A stretch of DNA of 64,000 nucleotides. Source: Firmicutes bacterium UBA5010 (lineage in GTDB: Bacteria > Bacillota > Clostridia > Tissierellales > Sedimentibacteraceae). The notes under the pieces are model-generated. The model ran no database searches. It was not told the DNA's origin and was given only the letters and a program-made list of their open reading frames with translations. The DNA is taken from the NCBI GenBank assembly GCA_002396645.1, contig DGYI01000044.1, positions 27,824 to 91,823 of the forward strand, read 5' to 3'. Below, piece by piece: positions 35,523 through 45,120 of this stretch. Position numbers and translations under genes: made by a program. Numbering within the stretch: the stretch's first letter is position 1; the number at the start of each line of letters is the position of its first letter.

Positions 35523-36632
35523 TCAAGTCAGATCTTTAATATTTATCTGTGTTTTCTTGTCAAAAATATGGATTTTAGTTCTGTCAAAACTCAAATATAT
35601 TTTTTCACCGCTGTCCGGAATATTTTCGGAATCCGATTGCAGCACCAAATCTGCTGAGCCAAAATTAATGTGTACAATTCTATATGAACCCATGTTTTCT
35701 ACAAAATTTACTCTTAGTTCAATATCATATAAGCTATCTTTATCTCTAAGTCTTATATGCTCGGGGCGTATGCCCATAATAAGTTCTTGATTGAGCTCCA
35801 GCTCTGATACAGATTTTTCATCATCTATTTCCATGCTTATATTATCGGATATAAAAAACGGTCTGCCCTCCTCAGAGCTGTATTTGCCTGAGATGAAATT
35901 CATTTGGGGACTGCCTATAAAACCGGCAACAAATAAATTTCTTGGACTGTTAAAAATTTCTTTAGGACTTCCGACCTGCATTATATTGCCCTCGTCCATA
36001 ACAACTATTTTAGTTGCAAGTGTCATGGCTTCAACTTGATCATGTGTAACAAAAACAAATGTTGCCTTTAAATCCTTATGAATTTTTATAAGCTCATTTC
36101 TCATCTGCACTCTTAGTTTTGCGTCAAGGTTTGATAATGGTTCATCCATTAAAAATACTTTAGGATTTCTAACCATTGCACGCCCCATAGCAACTCTTTG
36201 TCTTTGTCCGCCGGATAGTTCCTTAGGCCTTCTTTGCAATTCCTTTTCGATATCCAGTATTTTAGCTATATTTTTAACTTTCTCGTCTATTTCTTTTTTG
36301 TTCACTTTTCTGTTTTTAAGTCCGAATGCTATATTATCATATACAGACATATGCGGATATAAGGCATAATTTTGAAATACCATTGCGATATTTCTATCCT
36401 TTGGCTCTACATCATTTACCTTCACATCATCTATATATATTTCTCCGATGCTTATATCCTCAAGTCCCGCAAGCATTCTAAGAGTTGTGGTCTTGCCGCA
36501 GCCCGATGGTCCAAGAAATACAACAAATTCCTCATCTTCTATCTCTAAGCTGATGTTTTTTACAGCTTCAAATTCATTTTTAGTTCCCTTGCTGTAAATT
36601 TTAGTTAAATTCTTAAAATATATATTTGACAT
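35523..36632 (-). CDS. MalK/UgpC-type ABC transporter ATPase
   Basis: 369 residues: Walker A GPSGCGKTT, Q-loop VFQNYALYPHM, signature LSGGQRQR, Walker B VFLMDEPLSNLD, and a C-terminal TOBE/OB region (about 240-369) as in carbohydrate-uptake ATPases. It powers the importer whose permeases and binding protein lie upstream in the same operon. The ribosome site GGAGGTTATA belongs to the repeat element at 36645. Confidence 0.93.
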   Translation of the reverse strand: MSNIYFKNLTKIYSKGTKNEFEAVKNISLEIEDEEFVVFLGPSGCGKTTTLRMLAGLEDISIGEIYIDDVKVNDVEPKDRNIAMVFQNYALYPHMSVYDNIAFGLKNRKVNKKEIDEKVKNIAKILDIEKELQRRPKELSGGQRQRVAMGRAMVRNPKVFLMDEPLSNLDAKLRVQMRNELIKIHKDLKATFVFVTHDQVEAMTLATKIVVMDEGNIMQVGSPKEIFNSPRNLFVAGFIGSPQMNFISGKYSSEEGRPFFISDNISMEIDDEKSVSELELNQELIMGIRPEHIRLRDKDSLYDIELRVNFVENMGSYRIVHINFGSADLVLQSDSENIPDSGEKIYLSFDRTKIHIFDKKTQINIKDLT

Positions 36633-36644
36633 TATAACCTCCAG

Positions 36645-36723
36645 TTATGCCGCAGTTTTGACCGAATCGAGACATTGAAGCGGCATTGTAAAATAGAATA
36701 GCGTGAAGTATTTTTTTCACGTT
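36645..36723 (-). repeat. Dispersed operon-internal repeat, family 1 (copy B)
   Basis: In gene sense: hairpin CGTGAAAAAAATACTTCACG, then CTATTCTATTTTA, then TGCCGC...GCGGCATAACTGGAGG. It supplies the stop codon TGA of the upstream methyltransferase gene and the region just before the ribosome site of the ATPase gene. Confidence 0.7.
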
Positions 36724-37766
36724 GTATACTCCTTAAGATAGTTTGTTATCTTTTGAGCTTCCTCAAAAGCTGCATCAATCAAATTTTCATTTATCTTATT
36801 ATTCTGCTTTAGCAGATTAATTTCATTTTTATTATCATTTACCAATGCCTTAATTAATTGCCTAAGATATCTGTATTCATCATTAGCCCATATTTTAAAT
36901 TTTTTAGTTTCATCTATTGCCAGTTGTACATTTTCATAAGGTGTGTTTGGCGGAAGCATACAACCTGTACTGAAAATAAAGTTTTTATAATTCTTGCAAG
37001 CCTCGTTTATTTCTATAGCTTCTTTTATTATTTCCTGCTTATCTCCGTATTTAAGCAGCATAGGATTTATATTTCCCATAATAACAACATCATCCGGAAC
37101 GATTCTTATACATTTTTCTATATCTGTTACATAGTCTATGCTGAGAACCTGAGCACCTGTTTCTACTAAAGATTTAGTATGTTTTAAAGTTTTTCCGCAT
37201 ACATGCAAAAATCCCGGAACTTCAACCGAACTAAATATAGACTTTAGGTATATACCACAAAATTCATTAAATTTTTTCGGTGATAAAAGTGAGGCAACCG
37301 GCTCTGCTATCCATAATAAATCTATGCCCTGTTTCTCTTCTTCCTTTGCCAAATACACCATTTGTTCAGTGACAAAATCCATAACAGATTTAACAAAAGC
37401 AGGATTCTTAATTATATATTTATTGAGATTTTCCATACCAACCAAGGCGCCTGCAACTGTTAAAGGTCCAAAAAAACCTCCTCCTACAGGAATCTTTTTA
37501 TCTAATTTTGCTATATATTTTAATTCTTCTTCAATTGTCAGGGAATCAAGACTTCTGTTTTTAATAAGTTCAAAATTATTCGGATTAATCAGCTCATCTT
37601 CGGAAACATTTGTTACATTGTCACTAATCGTACAAAGTTTAAAACCCAATGCCTTTGCGAATTCATTGTAGCCTAGGCATGTAAAGTCAAATGCCTTGTC
37701 TCCTCCCCAAATCGGTGATATAAGCCTGTCTTCAAAATCAAATAAATAATCAATTATATTTTTCAT
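36717..37766 (-). CDS. Second MtaA/CmuA-type (uroporphyrinogen-decarboxylase fold) methyltransferase
   Basis: 349 residues from ATG 37766, directly after the stop of the upstream permease; a frame reaching 37796 overlaps that permease. The zinc-ligand motifs are FLHVCGKTLKH (His and Cys) and FSTGCMLPPNTP (Cys). It lies between the permease and ATPase genes of the importer, tying import to methyl transfer. It is clearly a different paralogue from the one at 33719. One of the two may take the methyl group from the imported compound and the other may pass it on. The order of roles is inference. Confidence 0.85.
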   Translation of the reverse strand: MKNIIDYLFDFEDRLISPIWGGDKAFDFTCLGYNEFAKALGFKLCTISDNVTNVSEDELINPNNFELIKNRSLDSLTIEEELKYIAKLDKKIPVGGGFFGPLTVAGALVGMENLNKYIIKNPAFVKSVMDFVTEQMVYLAKEEEKQGIDLLWIAEPVASLLSPKKFNEFCGIYLKSIFSSVEVPGFLHVCGKTLKHTKSLVETGAQVLSIDYVTDIEKCIRIVPDDVVIMGNINPMLLKYGDKQEIIKEAIEINEACKNYKNFIFSTGCMLPPNTPYENVQLAIDETKKFKIWANDEYRYLRQLIKALVNDNKNEINLLKQNNKINENLIDAAFEEAQKITNYLKEYTT

Positions 37767-37770
37767 AGCT

Positions 37771-38619
37771 TTATTTTTCAACTCCCTTAAATACAATTCC
37801 CTTTGATATGTGAGACTGCCCTACAAAGTAAATAATCAGGGACGGAATAATAAGTAAAACAGATGCAGCCATTGTTATAGGTATTGAGCTTGTACCCTCA
37901 TAACTTGCTGTGCTGTTCAAGTAGCTAAGTGCAACGGCAACGGTTCTTTGCTCCTCTCTGACAATATAAATCAGCGGACCGAAAAAGTCATTCCAGACTC
38001 CCATAAATGTATATATTACAATAACCATAATAGCAGGCTTTGACATAGGCAGAACTATCTTAAACAGGATTTTCAAATCAGAGCAGCCGTCCATTTTTGC
38101 CGCATCTATCAGTTCTGAAGGTATAGTGAGAAAAAATTGCCTTAAAAGAAATATATAAAATGCACTTCCAAAAAATGATGGAACCCATAAAGGCAGCATT
38201 GTCCCGTACCAACCTATGTGATTGAATAATATAAACTGAGGAAAGAAAATAACAACACCGGGAAGCATCATTGTTGATAATAATAAAATAAACATTTTGT
38301 TTTTATATTTATGCTTTAAAAAAGAAAATCCATATGCCACGAGAGAGCAGGAAAGAACATTGCCTATAATATTGATAGCTGTCAATTTTAATGAATTAAA
38401 TATATATAAAGAAAAATTATAATCAGTAAATAATCGAATATAGTTTTTAAAATCAAAGCTTTCGGGTATCCATTTTATAGGGAGCTCATAGACTTTTAAC
38501 GGGCTTTTAAATGATGTTGAAATCATCCATATAAATGGTAAAATCATCAAAAATGCACCTATGCTTATTAATATATATGTGAATAGTTTTAATATCCTTT
38601 TTCTTATAACCGGGTTCAT
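37771..38619 (-). CDS. Carbohydrate-type ABC permease (MalG/UgpE class)
   Basis: 282 residues with six membrane helices and the cytoplasmic coupling motif ELIDAAKMDGCSDLKILFKIVLP split over two loops, as is usual for the class. The start ATG overlaps the stop codon of the MalF-class gene (TAATG). It forms the channel with that protein. Confidence 0.93.
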   Translation of the reverse strand: MNPVIRKRILKLFTYILISIGAFLMILPFIWMISTSFKSPLKVYELPIKWIPESFDFKNYIRLFTDYNFSLYIFNSLKLTAINIIGNVLSCSLVAYGFSFLKHKYKNKMFILLLSTMMLPGVVIFFPQFILFNHIGWYGTMLPLWVPSFFGSAFYIFLLRQFFLTIPSELIDAAKMDGCSDLKILFKIVLPMSKPAIMVIVIYTFMGVWNDFFGPLIYIVREEQRTVAVALSYLNSTASYEGTSSIPITMAASVLLIIPSLIIYFVGQSHISKGIVFKGVEK

Positions 38620-39575
38620 TATATGATATCTCCTCCGTCTTTTGATTCATAGTATACTTTTCCTTTTGAAACTTTGAGTAAAAGCATAGTTATTGCGAAT
38701 ATTATCAAGAACAAAATCCAAGCAAGAGCACAGGCTTTGCCCATTTGTTTCCATGTAAATGCATGCTTATATACATAAAACGCATAAAATAATGTTTGAT
38801 TATTGGGTCCTCCATTAGTCATTATATACGCGCTTGTAAAAGTCTGCAGGCTTCCTATAACACTTGTCAAGGTCGTAAAAAGCAAGACCGGGCTCATTGA
38901 AGGAATAGTGATTTTAATAAGTCTGGTCCACCAGCCTGCAGCATCTAAGCGTGCACTTTCATATAAATACGCAGGTATACCTTGCAGTCCCGACAGATAC
39001 ATGATAATTCCCCCGCCTATTCCCCATACACTCATTATTACCATAGCAGGCATTACCCAAAATTCATCCGATAACCACCTTGGGCCTTCTATTCCGAATT
39101 TCAGTAAAAAGTTATTTAAAAGCCCGAATTCACTGTTAAATATCCATGACCAAAGTAAAGAAACCACTACTCCTGATACAACAGCCGGCAAATAATATAT
39201 AGTTCTGTATAAATTAATACATTTAATTTCACTGTTTAACAGAATCGCCACAAATAAGGATAAAACAACATTTATCGGAACGCTCAGAGCCGTAAATACA
39301 AGCGTAACTCTTAATGATTTATAAAAAAGAGGATCTTTAAAAACATTTATATAATTATCAAAGCCTACAAATTTAGGACTTGATAATATATTCCATTCGG
39401 TCAAGCTTATGATAAGTGAGCTTATCATGGGAATTATAGTAAGTAGAACAAAACCGATAAGCCATGGCAAAATAAAAATTAAAAATTTATTTTTGGCGAA
39501 TATTGTCTTGGTTTTTTTTATAAACAGCATTATGCCGCCTGCATTATCGGTTTTATTTTTACGAATCTTAATCAT
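38619..39575 (-). CDS. Carbohydrate-type ABC permease (MalF/UgpA class)
   Basis: 318 residues with six helices. The coupling loop has YESARLDAAGWWTRLIKITIP. An N-terminal basic stretch precedes the first helix. The start ATG 39575 follows GGAGGACTTA. It is the partner of the MalG-class permease and lies 50 bases downstream of the binding-protein gene. Confidence 0.93.
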   Translation of the reverse strand: MIKIRKNKTDNAGGIMLFIKKTKTIFAKNKFLIFILPWLIGFVLLTIIPMISSLIISLTEWNILSSPKFVGFDNYINVFKDPLFYKSLRVTLVFTALSVPINVVLSLFVAILLNSEIKCINLYRTIYYLPAVVSGVVVSLLWSWIFNSEFGLLNNFLLKFGIEGPRWLSDEFWVMPAMVIMSVWGIGGGIIMYLSGLQGIPAYLYESARLDAAGWWTRLIKITIPSMSPVLLFTTLTSVIGSLQTFTSAYIMTNGGPNNQTLFYAFYVYKHAFTWKQMGKACALAWILFLIIFAITMLLLKVSKGKVYYESKDGGDII

Positions 39576-39625
39576 TAAGTCCTCCTAAAACATAGGGGCA
39601 AAGAAATATCTTCACCCCTAATAAA

Positions 39626-40951
39626 TTACTTATTATTTAAAATTTTATCAAAGCCCTCGTGGATCTGCTTTGCAGCATCTTCTGCTGTAATAGTGCTGTT
39701 GACAAGCTGCTGCATAGCAGGATCAAAAACCTTTGTTATATACTCATCCCAATTAGTAAGCATTGCATCATTATGAATTGATTTTTCCAATGATGTTACT
39801 CTTAATATATGGTTCTCCGGTGCCCCCTCAATATTTATAACTTCGTCAGATTGTGATATATCTTTATTTATTACTGTAATAAGACCTGAAGCTGCCAATA
39901 ATTTTTGAGCTTCGTCGCTTTGCATAAATTTAGCAAATTCCCATGCCAAATCAGGGTTTTTGCTTGTTTTTGCTATAGCATATCCTGCATATAAAGCAGG
40001 TATCTTCTTCACATTGCCATCATTGCTTGGTACTGTTGCCAACCCCCAATTAAATTCTTCGATGTTCTTTCTGTATACTATTGACCAAACGCCGTTAATG
40101 TCCATTGCTATTTTGCCTGTATCAAATCCGCCGCCTAAAATCTCGTTATCAGCGGCATTAGGAGCAGCTTTATGGACATTGATTAAATCGTGCATAAGCT
40201 TTAATGCTTCTACTGTTTTAGGAGAATTAAACAACACTTCTTTAGGGTTGTTTATATCGTCAAACAGCTCTCCGCCATTAGCATATACAAACGCTTCTGT
40301 TGTCTGATAATCTGAATATACAGATATTCCAAATTGCTTCGGTTTACCCTTATCATCTCTTATAGTCAATGCTTTTGCAGCCTCTATCAAATCATCGTAT
40401 GTCCAATCGTCTGAAGGATATGGAACATTTGCCGCATCAAACAAATCCTTATTATAGTAAATGAGTATAGTGTCCGCTCCATTTACCGTAGCTATATATT
40501 TTCCGTCGTACTTGAATGCTTCATATAGCTCTGTATTAAATTTCTCTTTATTCATAAGCTCGGGAGTTTCATTAAATTTATCTGTCAAATCCATCAAAAG
40601 CCCTTGACTTGCCCATGATACAAGAGTTTTAGGATGACCGTATATTACATCTGGAGCCATTTTTCCTAAAAACATGGAATCAATCTTAGTTGAGTAGTCA
40701 TCAGGTATATATTCCAGATTTACTTTTGTTCCGGGATATTTTGCTTCAAATAAAGCGATTATGTCTTCATTTACTTTTCTTTCATCTAAAGAGCCCCATG
40801 TAGAGAATGATATCTCCCCTGATAATTTCTTTTCTTGGCCGTCGGCTTGTTGATTGCCCTGGTTTCCATCTTTTTGATCATTTGAACAAGCTGTGAGAAG
40901 CACTGATGTTAACAGCAGCATTACAAGCATTAATGCAATAATTTTTTTCAA
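39626..40951 (-). CDS. Family 1 extracellular solute-binding lipoprotein
   Basis: 441 residues. The signal peptide ends in lipobox SVLLTAC (Cys22), followed by a Gln/Asn/Gly linker and a family-1 (sugar/glycerol-phosphate type) ligand-binding fold (VNEDIIALFEAKYPGTKVNLEY). It binds the ligand for the MalFG-class permeases and is the first gene of an operon that also encodes the corrinoid protein and two methyltransferases. The ligand may therefore be a methylated or methoxylated compound, perhaps a glycoside (inference). Confidence 0.93.
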   Translation of the reverse strand: MKKIIALMLVMLLLTSVLLTACSNDQKDGNQGNQQADGQEKKLSGEISFSTWGSLDERKVNEDIIALFEAKYPGTKVNLEYIPDDYSTKIDSMFLGKMAPDVIYGHPKTLVSWASQGLLMDLTDKFNETPELMNKEKFNTELYEAFKYDGKYIATVNGADTILIYYNKDLFDAANVPYPSDDWTYDDLIEAAKALTIRDDKGKPKQFGISVYSDYQTTEAFVYANGGELFDDINNPKEVLFNSPKTVEALKLMHDLINVHKAAPNAADNEILGGGFDTGKIAMDINGVWSIVYRKNIEEFNWGLATVPSNDGNVKKIPALYAGYAIAKTSKNPDLAWEFAKFMQSDEAQKLLAASGLITVINKDISQSDEVINIEGAPENHILRVTSLEKSIHNDAMLTNWDEYITKVFDPAMQQLVNSTITAEDAAKQIHEGFDKILNNK

Positions 40952-41037
40952 TTTTTTCCTCCAAAAATGTCATTATTTTCTGTATTTTGTATTATGTGTT
41001 ATGTATTATGTATAAATAATTTATATACAGCAAAGTA
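40952..41037 (-). other. Leader of the binding-protein gene with 10-base direct repeats
   Basis: TGTATTATGT occurs at 40988-40997 and again at 41002-41011, within a TGTATT-rich tract. They may be a regulator site or simple AT-rich DNA. No riboswitch motif was recognised. Confidence 0.4.
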
Positions 41038-41065
41038 ATTATACTTGTTTAGAGGATTTTGTCAA
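41038..41065 (-). promoter_or_regulatory. Strong sigma-A promoter of the importer-methyltransferase operon
   Basis: Reading leftward there is TTGACA (41060-41065), 16 bases and TATAAT (41038-41043). About 80 bases of leader precede the start codon. The DNA from 41066 to 41303 shows no gene or further motif. Confidence 0.8.
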
Positions 41066-41303
41066 TTGCAAGAAAAATTTAATTTATGCGGTTATTTGTT
41101 AGATTTCTTTAATAAATCAACATATTTTAAGATAAAACTCTGTAGATATGAAATTTTTTTATTGTCAAAACTTTAACGAATAATGTTTTTTATAGTAAAT
41201 TTAATTTAAAATTCAATCGTTTTCATTATAAAATAAAAGATTTAGAGCTTTTCTTCATACTCTTTTCTAGTTTAAATACAGTTATAGAACTAATAAGCAA
41301 ACT

Positions 41304-41333
41304 GAGGGCAGACACTTAGATATGTCTGCCCTC
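41304..41333 (-). terminator. Terminator of the cobalamin operon
   Basis: GAGGGCAGACA pairs perfectly with TGTCTGCCCTC over an eight-base loop, ten bases after the stop of the cbiJ-cbiE-cbiT fusion gene. The following U-tract is short, so the stem provides most of the strength. Confidence 0.75.
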
Positions 41334-41343
41334 GTATTTTAAT

Positions 41344-43347
41344 TTACATACTGCAAGATATTATATATATCGGATTTTGAGCCATCATCATGTTGTAGCT
41401 GCCAAGTTTCTTTGATTTAGAAACTGACAGATTGATGATTTCTGTATTTTTAAAATCAAATTTCTTTATGCAATCAATACTCTCTGCTACAGTTTCAAGA
41501 GAGATTGCATTGATAACAATTTTTATATTTTTGTTTTTTTCAAGAAGCTTTTCAATAATTTCTGTCAGATTACCTGATGAGCCTCCTATAAATGCATGAG
41601 TAGGTATCGGTAAGTCTTCCATTGCACCGGGTGCACTTCCTTCAATTATCGTTACATTCGGAGTTTGGAATTTTACTTTGTTTTCTTCTATAAGTCTTAT
41701 AGCCTCATGATTTTTTTCTATGGCATAAACTGTGCCCTTGTGCGCCAAAATAGCGGATTCGATTGATACCGAGCCACTGCCCGCCCCTATATCGTATACT
41801 GTGGAATCGTCTGAAAGCTTAAGCTTTGCAACAGATATCGCACGCACTTCGCTTTTAGTCATAGGTACTTTATCAAACCTGATAAAGGAATTGTCATCAA
41901 TGCCTATATTTAAAGTTTTATTATAGTTTTCATTCTCGATTATAACGGAAGCAAGCTTATCAAAGCTGTTGTTCATAAGCTCTACAGCTGTTCCGACAGT
42001 AATTTTTTCATCGGGATATGAGAGTCTTTCGCCTACATATAGCTTTAAATCTCCGAAATTATATTGACAAAGAAGCTCGCATAGCTCCTTTACTCCGTAA
42101 TTTCCGCCTACGAGACTGAATGTTCTGAAATTTGTCTTGACCTGATGTATAATGTTGTTCTCTCTTCCGTGCAAGCTGAACAAGCTCATATCATCCCATG
42201 AAAATCCAAGTCTGCTGCATAAATAAATTGGAGAGCTTATACCGCATATTATATTGACCTTGAAGTTCTTTAATTTATCTGAAAGCTTTTTTGCACCGCT
42301 GTAAAAGCCTATATCTCCGGACATAAGTATTGCAATGTTTTTATATTTTTTATGATTTTGCTTTGCAATTTCCTCGAGACTGTTTATATAATCCAATATT
42401 TCATCAGGCATAAATGCACAATGCATTGGTATATTAAAGTCTTTACAGCTTTCAAGTACTCTTTTAGAGCCGATAATAACATCGCTGTTTTTAATAGCCT
42501 CAAATGCTTCTATAGTCATTTGAGAGCGGCTTCCCACTCCTATTCCTATAAGATTTATATTTATTTTTTCAATTTCTGATTTATCTGATGAAGTACAACT
42601 GCCTATCACACTATTCAGATAATCTATTATCTGTTCATAGGAAAGACCTTCCTTGTTTTCGGGTCTCTTTATAATAATACACTCGACACCGCAAGCCTTT
42701 GCAGCGTTCACTTTTTCCATGAAGCCTCCGCTTAAGCCTGCTTCTTTAGTGACTAAAATTTTTATATCGAAGGCTTTTATCATTGCTATATTAAGCTCTT
42801 CTGTAAAAGGTCCCTGCATGGCAATGATATGTGGTGAATCATATCCGTTGATTTTACACAACTCTAAGGACAAGTCAAGCGGAAGAACACGCGGATATAT
42901 ACGCTTTTTAAAATCAGGTATTCGAGTAAATTTGTCCAGTTCCTTGCTTCCTGTTGTTAAGAGTATATTTCCTTTTGTTTCTGAGAGATAATCAACGGTT
43001 TCTTCGATATCCGAAAAATATTTTGCTTCCACGGTTTCGGCTTGATTTCTGTTAAGTCTTAAGTATTTTATATTTGTTTTTTCACAGGCATTTACTATAT
43101 TCTCTGTTACAATCTTTGCGTATGGATGAGTTGCATCTATTATTAAGTTAAATTTATTATCATCAAAGAATTCAAGCATATTCTCATAGTCCAGTCTTCC
43201 TGTATGTATAGCCGCTTTAACGTCTGTGATAATCTCCTCACCATACTCTGTCGCTACACAAGCTGTAACTTTGACATTTTTATCGGATAGATATTTTATA
43301 AGCTCTCTGCCTTCTGTAGTTCCGCCGAATATACAAATATTAAGCAT
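41344..43347 (-). CDS. cbiJET: Fused precorrin-6A reductase / cobalt-precorrin-7 C5-methyltransferase / precorrin-8 C15-methyltransferase-decarboxylase
   Basis: 667 residues in three enzymes. Residues 1-245 are CbiJ/CobK (FGGTTEGRELIKYL at the N-terminus, DATHPYA). Residues about 262-470 are CbiE, a SAM methyltransferase of the tetrapyrrole family (NLIGIGVGSRSQMT). Residues about 480-667 are CbiT with the SAM site YDIGAGSGSVSIE. Together they reduce the macrocycle, methylate C5 and C15 and remove the acetate on ring C. CbiE-CbiT fusion is common (CobL). The extra reductase in front is less usual. The ATG overlaps the end of cbiG. The gene symbol is a label for the three domains. Confidence 0.93.
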   Translation of the reverse strand: MLNICIFGGTTEGRELIKYLSDKNVKVTACVATEYGEEIITDVKAAIHTGRLDYENMLEFFDDNKFNLIIDATHPYAKIVTENIVNACEKTNIKYLRLNRNQAETVEAKYFSDIEETVDYLSETKGNILLTTGSKELDKFTRIPDFKKRIYPRVLPLDLSLELCKINGYDSPHIIAMQGPFTEELNIAMIKAFDIKILVTKEAGLSGGFMEKVNAAKACGVECIIIKRPENKEGLSYEQIIDYLNSVIGSCTSSDKSEIEKININLIGIGVGSRSQMTIEAFEAIKNSDVIIGSKRVLESCKDFNIPMHCAFMPDEILDYINSLEEIAKQNHKKYKNIAILMSGDIGFYSGAKKLSDKLKNFKVNIICGISSPIYLCSRLGFSWDDMSLFSLHGRENNIIHQVKTNFRTFSLVGGNYGVKELCELLCQYNFGDLKLYVGERLSYPDEKITVGTAVELMNNSFDKLASVIIENENYNKTLNIGIDDNSFIRFDKVPMTKSEVRAISVAKLKLSDDSTVYDIGAGSGSVSIESAILAHKGTVYAIEKNHEAIRLIEENKVKFQTPNVTIIEGSAPGAMEDLPIPTHAFIGGSSGNLTEIIEKLLEKNKNIKIVINAISLETVAESIDCIKKFDFKNTEIINLSVSKSKKLGSYNMMMAQNPIYIISCSM

Positions 43348-44363
43348 TAAAAGGACACCTCCTGCTTTTCTTCACAAACAGCTATTGTAACACCATTTTG
43401 GGAAATTTTTCGGATTATAAATTTGCCGCAGCTTGAAGATTTAAATGCCGCTCTTTCACAGACATTATCTATTCCCGTTATACTCTTTACAAATTCAGAT
43501 GCAGTAAATTCTCCCTCAAGGGCATTTAATTCATCGGCAGTATAAAAGCTGACAGGAAGCTTATATTTTTGCGCAAACTGCAATAATCCTTCCTCGTCCT
43601 CTTTCAAATCTATTGAGGATATGCTTTTTATAGCTCTCATATCTATTTTGTATTCATCTAAAACCCATCTGTACAGCTCTTCAATGCTTTCTAATGAAGT
43701 GCCTCTTCTGCATCCCAGTCCCATATGAAGATTATTCGGAATTAATCGAAGTGTATTATCAAAAGGAGTATCTGTTTTATAGGATACGTATATTCCTATT
43801 TTTCCATTTTCACCGTGTATCAATCCATTAGGAAAGCTTCCGCATATCGGCACATCAGATTTAAACGGTATATCCTCTATAAGTATCTGTGCTGATACAT
43901 CCTTTGCAGCATTCATACTCGATATAATAAGAGAATTTTTCACCGCCCATGAATCAACTGAAAAACGGCCGTTGACATCAGTGGCAGTTGTAATTACCGG
44001 ATTTGCTCCTATCTCCTTTGCTATCAAAAGAGTAAGCTCATTAGCTCCTCCTATATGCCCGGATAAGAGAGAAATTACATGGTTACCGCAGTCATCTATT
44101 ACTATTACGGCAGGATCTACAATCTTATTTTTTATATGAGGTGCGATTGCTCTTACTGCTATTCCGCAAGCCCCTACAAATATCATTGCTTTTGAACTTT
44201 TAAACAGCTCCCCTGATTTTTTGCATACGGATTTTTCAGCATTAAAGCCATATAGCGGTGCTAATTTTTCAGTTGTATAGCAATCAGCTTCGGGAAGAAT
44301 ATTCATCAGCTTTTTTGCAAGTTCACAGCCTTTGTTTGAATAAGCAAAAATATTGGTGCTCAT
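43347..44363 (-). CDS. cbiG: Cobalt-precorrin-5A hydrolase
   Basis: 338 residues with the N-terminal domain (KGCELAKKLMNIL), the central HVISLLSGHIGGANELT region and the C-terminal domain beginning LGCRRGTSLESIEELY. CbiG opens the delta-lactone of cobalt-precorrin-5A and releases acetaldehyde in the anaerobic cobalamin pathway. It overlaps both neighbours by one to four bases, so translation is coupled. Confidence 0.95.
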   Translation of the reverse strand: MSTNIFAYSNKGCELAKKLMNILPEADCYTTEKLAPLYGFNAEKSVCKKSGELFKSSKAMIFVGACGIAVRAIAPHIKNKIVDPAVIVIDDCGNHVISLLSGHIGGANELTLLIAKEIGANPVITTATDVNGRFSVDSWAVKNSLIISSMNAAKDVSAQILIEDIPFKSDVPICGSFPNGLIHGENGKIGIYVSYKTDTPFDNTLRLIPNNLHMGLGCRRGTSLESIEELYRWVLDEYKIDMRAIKSISSIDLKEDEEGLLQFAQKYKLPVSFYTADELNALEGEFTASEFVKSITGIDNVCERAAFKSSSCGKFIIRKISQNGVTIAVCEEKQEVSF

Positions 44364-45118
44364 TACTTTACAGCCTCTCGAAACTCAGTTGTAAATGTAG
44401 GATCATACAGCTTTGAACGCAAAAAATTATCTCCTAAAAATCCTCCGACTGTTATAAGGGCAGTTTTAGTTATATTATTCTCCTTAGCTGTTTGTGCAAG
44501 AGTTGAAACTGTACAGCGAAATATCTTCTCATCATCCCATGTAGCCTTATAAACTATAGCTGCCGGAGTATCGGCAGAATATCCGCCTTTCATAAGCTCA
44601 ACCTGAAGTTCCTCTACCAGTCCTGTGCTTAAAAATAATATCATTGTTGCCTGATGCGCTGCAAGAGATGCTATGCTTTCTTTTTCCGGCACTAAGGTTT
44701 TACCGCTCATGCGTGTTATTATAACCGTCTGGGATACATCAGGCAGTGTATATTCAGCTTTTAATGATGCTGCCGCTCCGCAAAATGCGCTTACCCCCGG
44801 GCATACGTCATATTCAATTCCCATCTTGTCAAGCTCAACCATTTGCTCCTTTATAGCACCGTATATGCTTGAATCCCCTGTATGCAGCCTTACTATTTTC
44901 TTATTTTCCTTATCCGAACGCGTAACTACTTCCAAAACCTCTTCTAATGTCATAAGTGCGCTGTCATGTATTTCGCAGTCTACTTTAGTATAGTTTAATA
45001 ATTCCTTGTTTACCAATGATCCTGCATATATTACAACATCAGCACTTTCAAGAAGATTTTTTCCTCTTACCGTTATTAAATCCACCGCTCCCGAGCCTGC
45101 TCCTACAAAATGTACCAT
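44363..45118 (-). CDS. cbiF: Cobalt-precorrin-4 C11-methyltransferase
   Basis: 251 residues of the tetrapyrrole methylase fold. Visible motifs are FVGAGSGAVDLITVRG at the N-terminus, VVIYAGSLVN, LHTGDSSIYGAI and VCPGVSAFCGAAA, the CbiF/CobM pattern. It adds a methyl group from SAM to C11. ATG 45118 has GGAGAG upstream. It follows cbiD by two bases. Confidence 0.95.
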   Translation of the reverse strand: MVHFVGAGSGAVDLITVRGKNLLESADVVIYAGSLVNKELLNYTKVDCEIHDSALMTLEEVLEVVTRSDKENKKIVRLHTGDSSIYGAIKEQMVELDKMGIEYDVCPGVSAFCGAAASLKAEYTLPDVSQTVIITRMSGKTLVPEKESIASLAAHQATMILFLSTGLVEELQVELMKGGYSADTPAAIVYKATWDDEKIFRCTVSTLAQTAKENNITKTALITVGGFLGDNFLRSKLYDPTFTTEFREAVK

Positions 45119-45120
45119 GC

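Noticed and set aside
40980..41020. CRISPR-like or regulatory tandem array
   Set aside because: Only two 10-base repeats in AT-rich DNA, with no spacers or further units. No CRISPR array was seen anywhere in the window.
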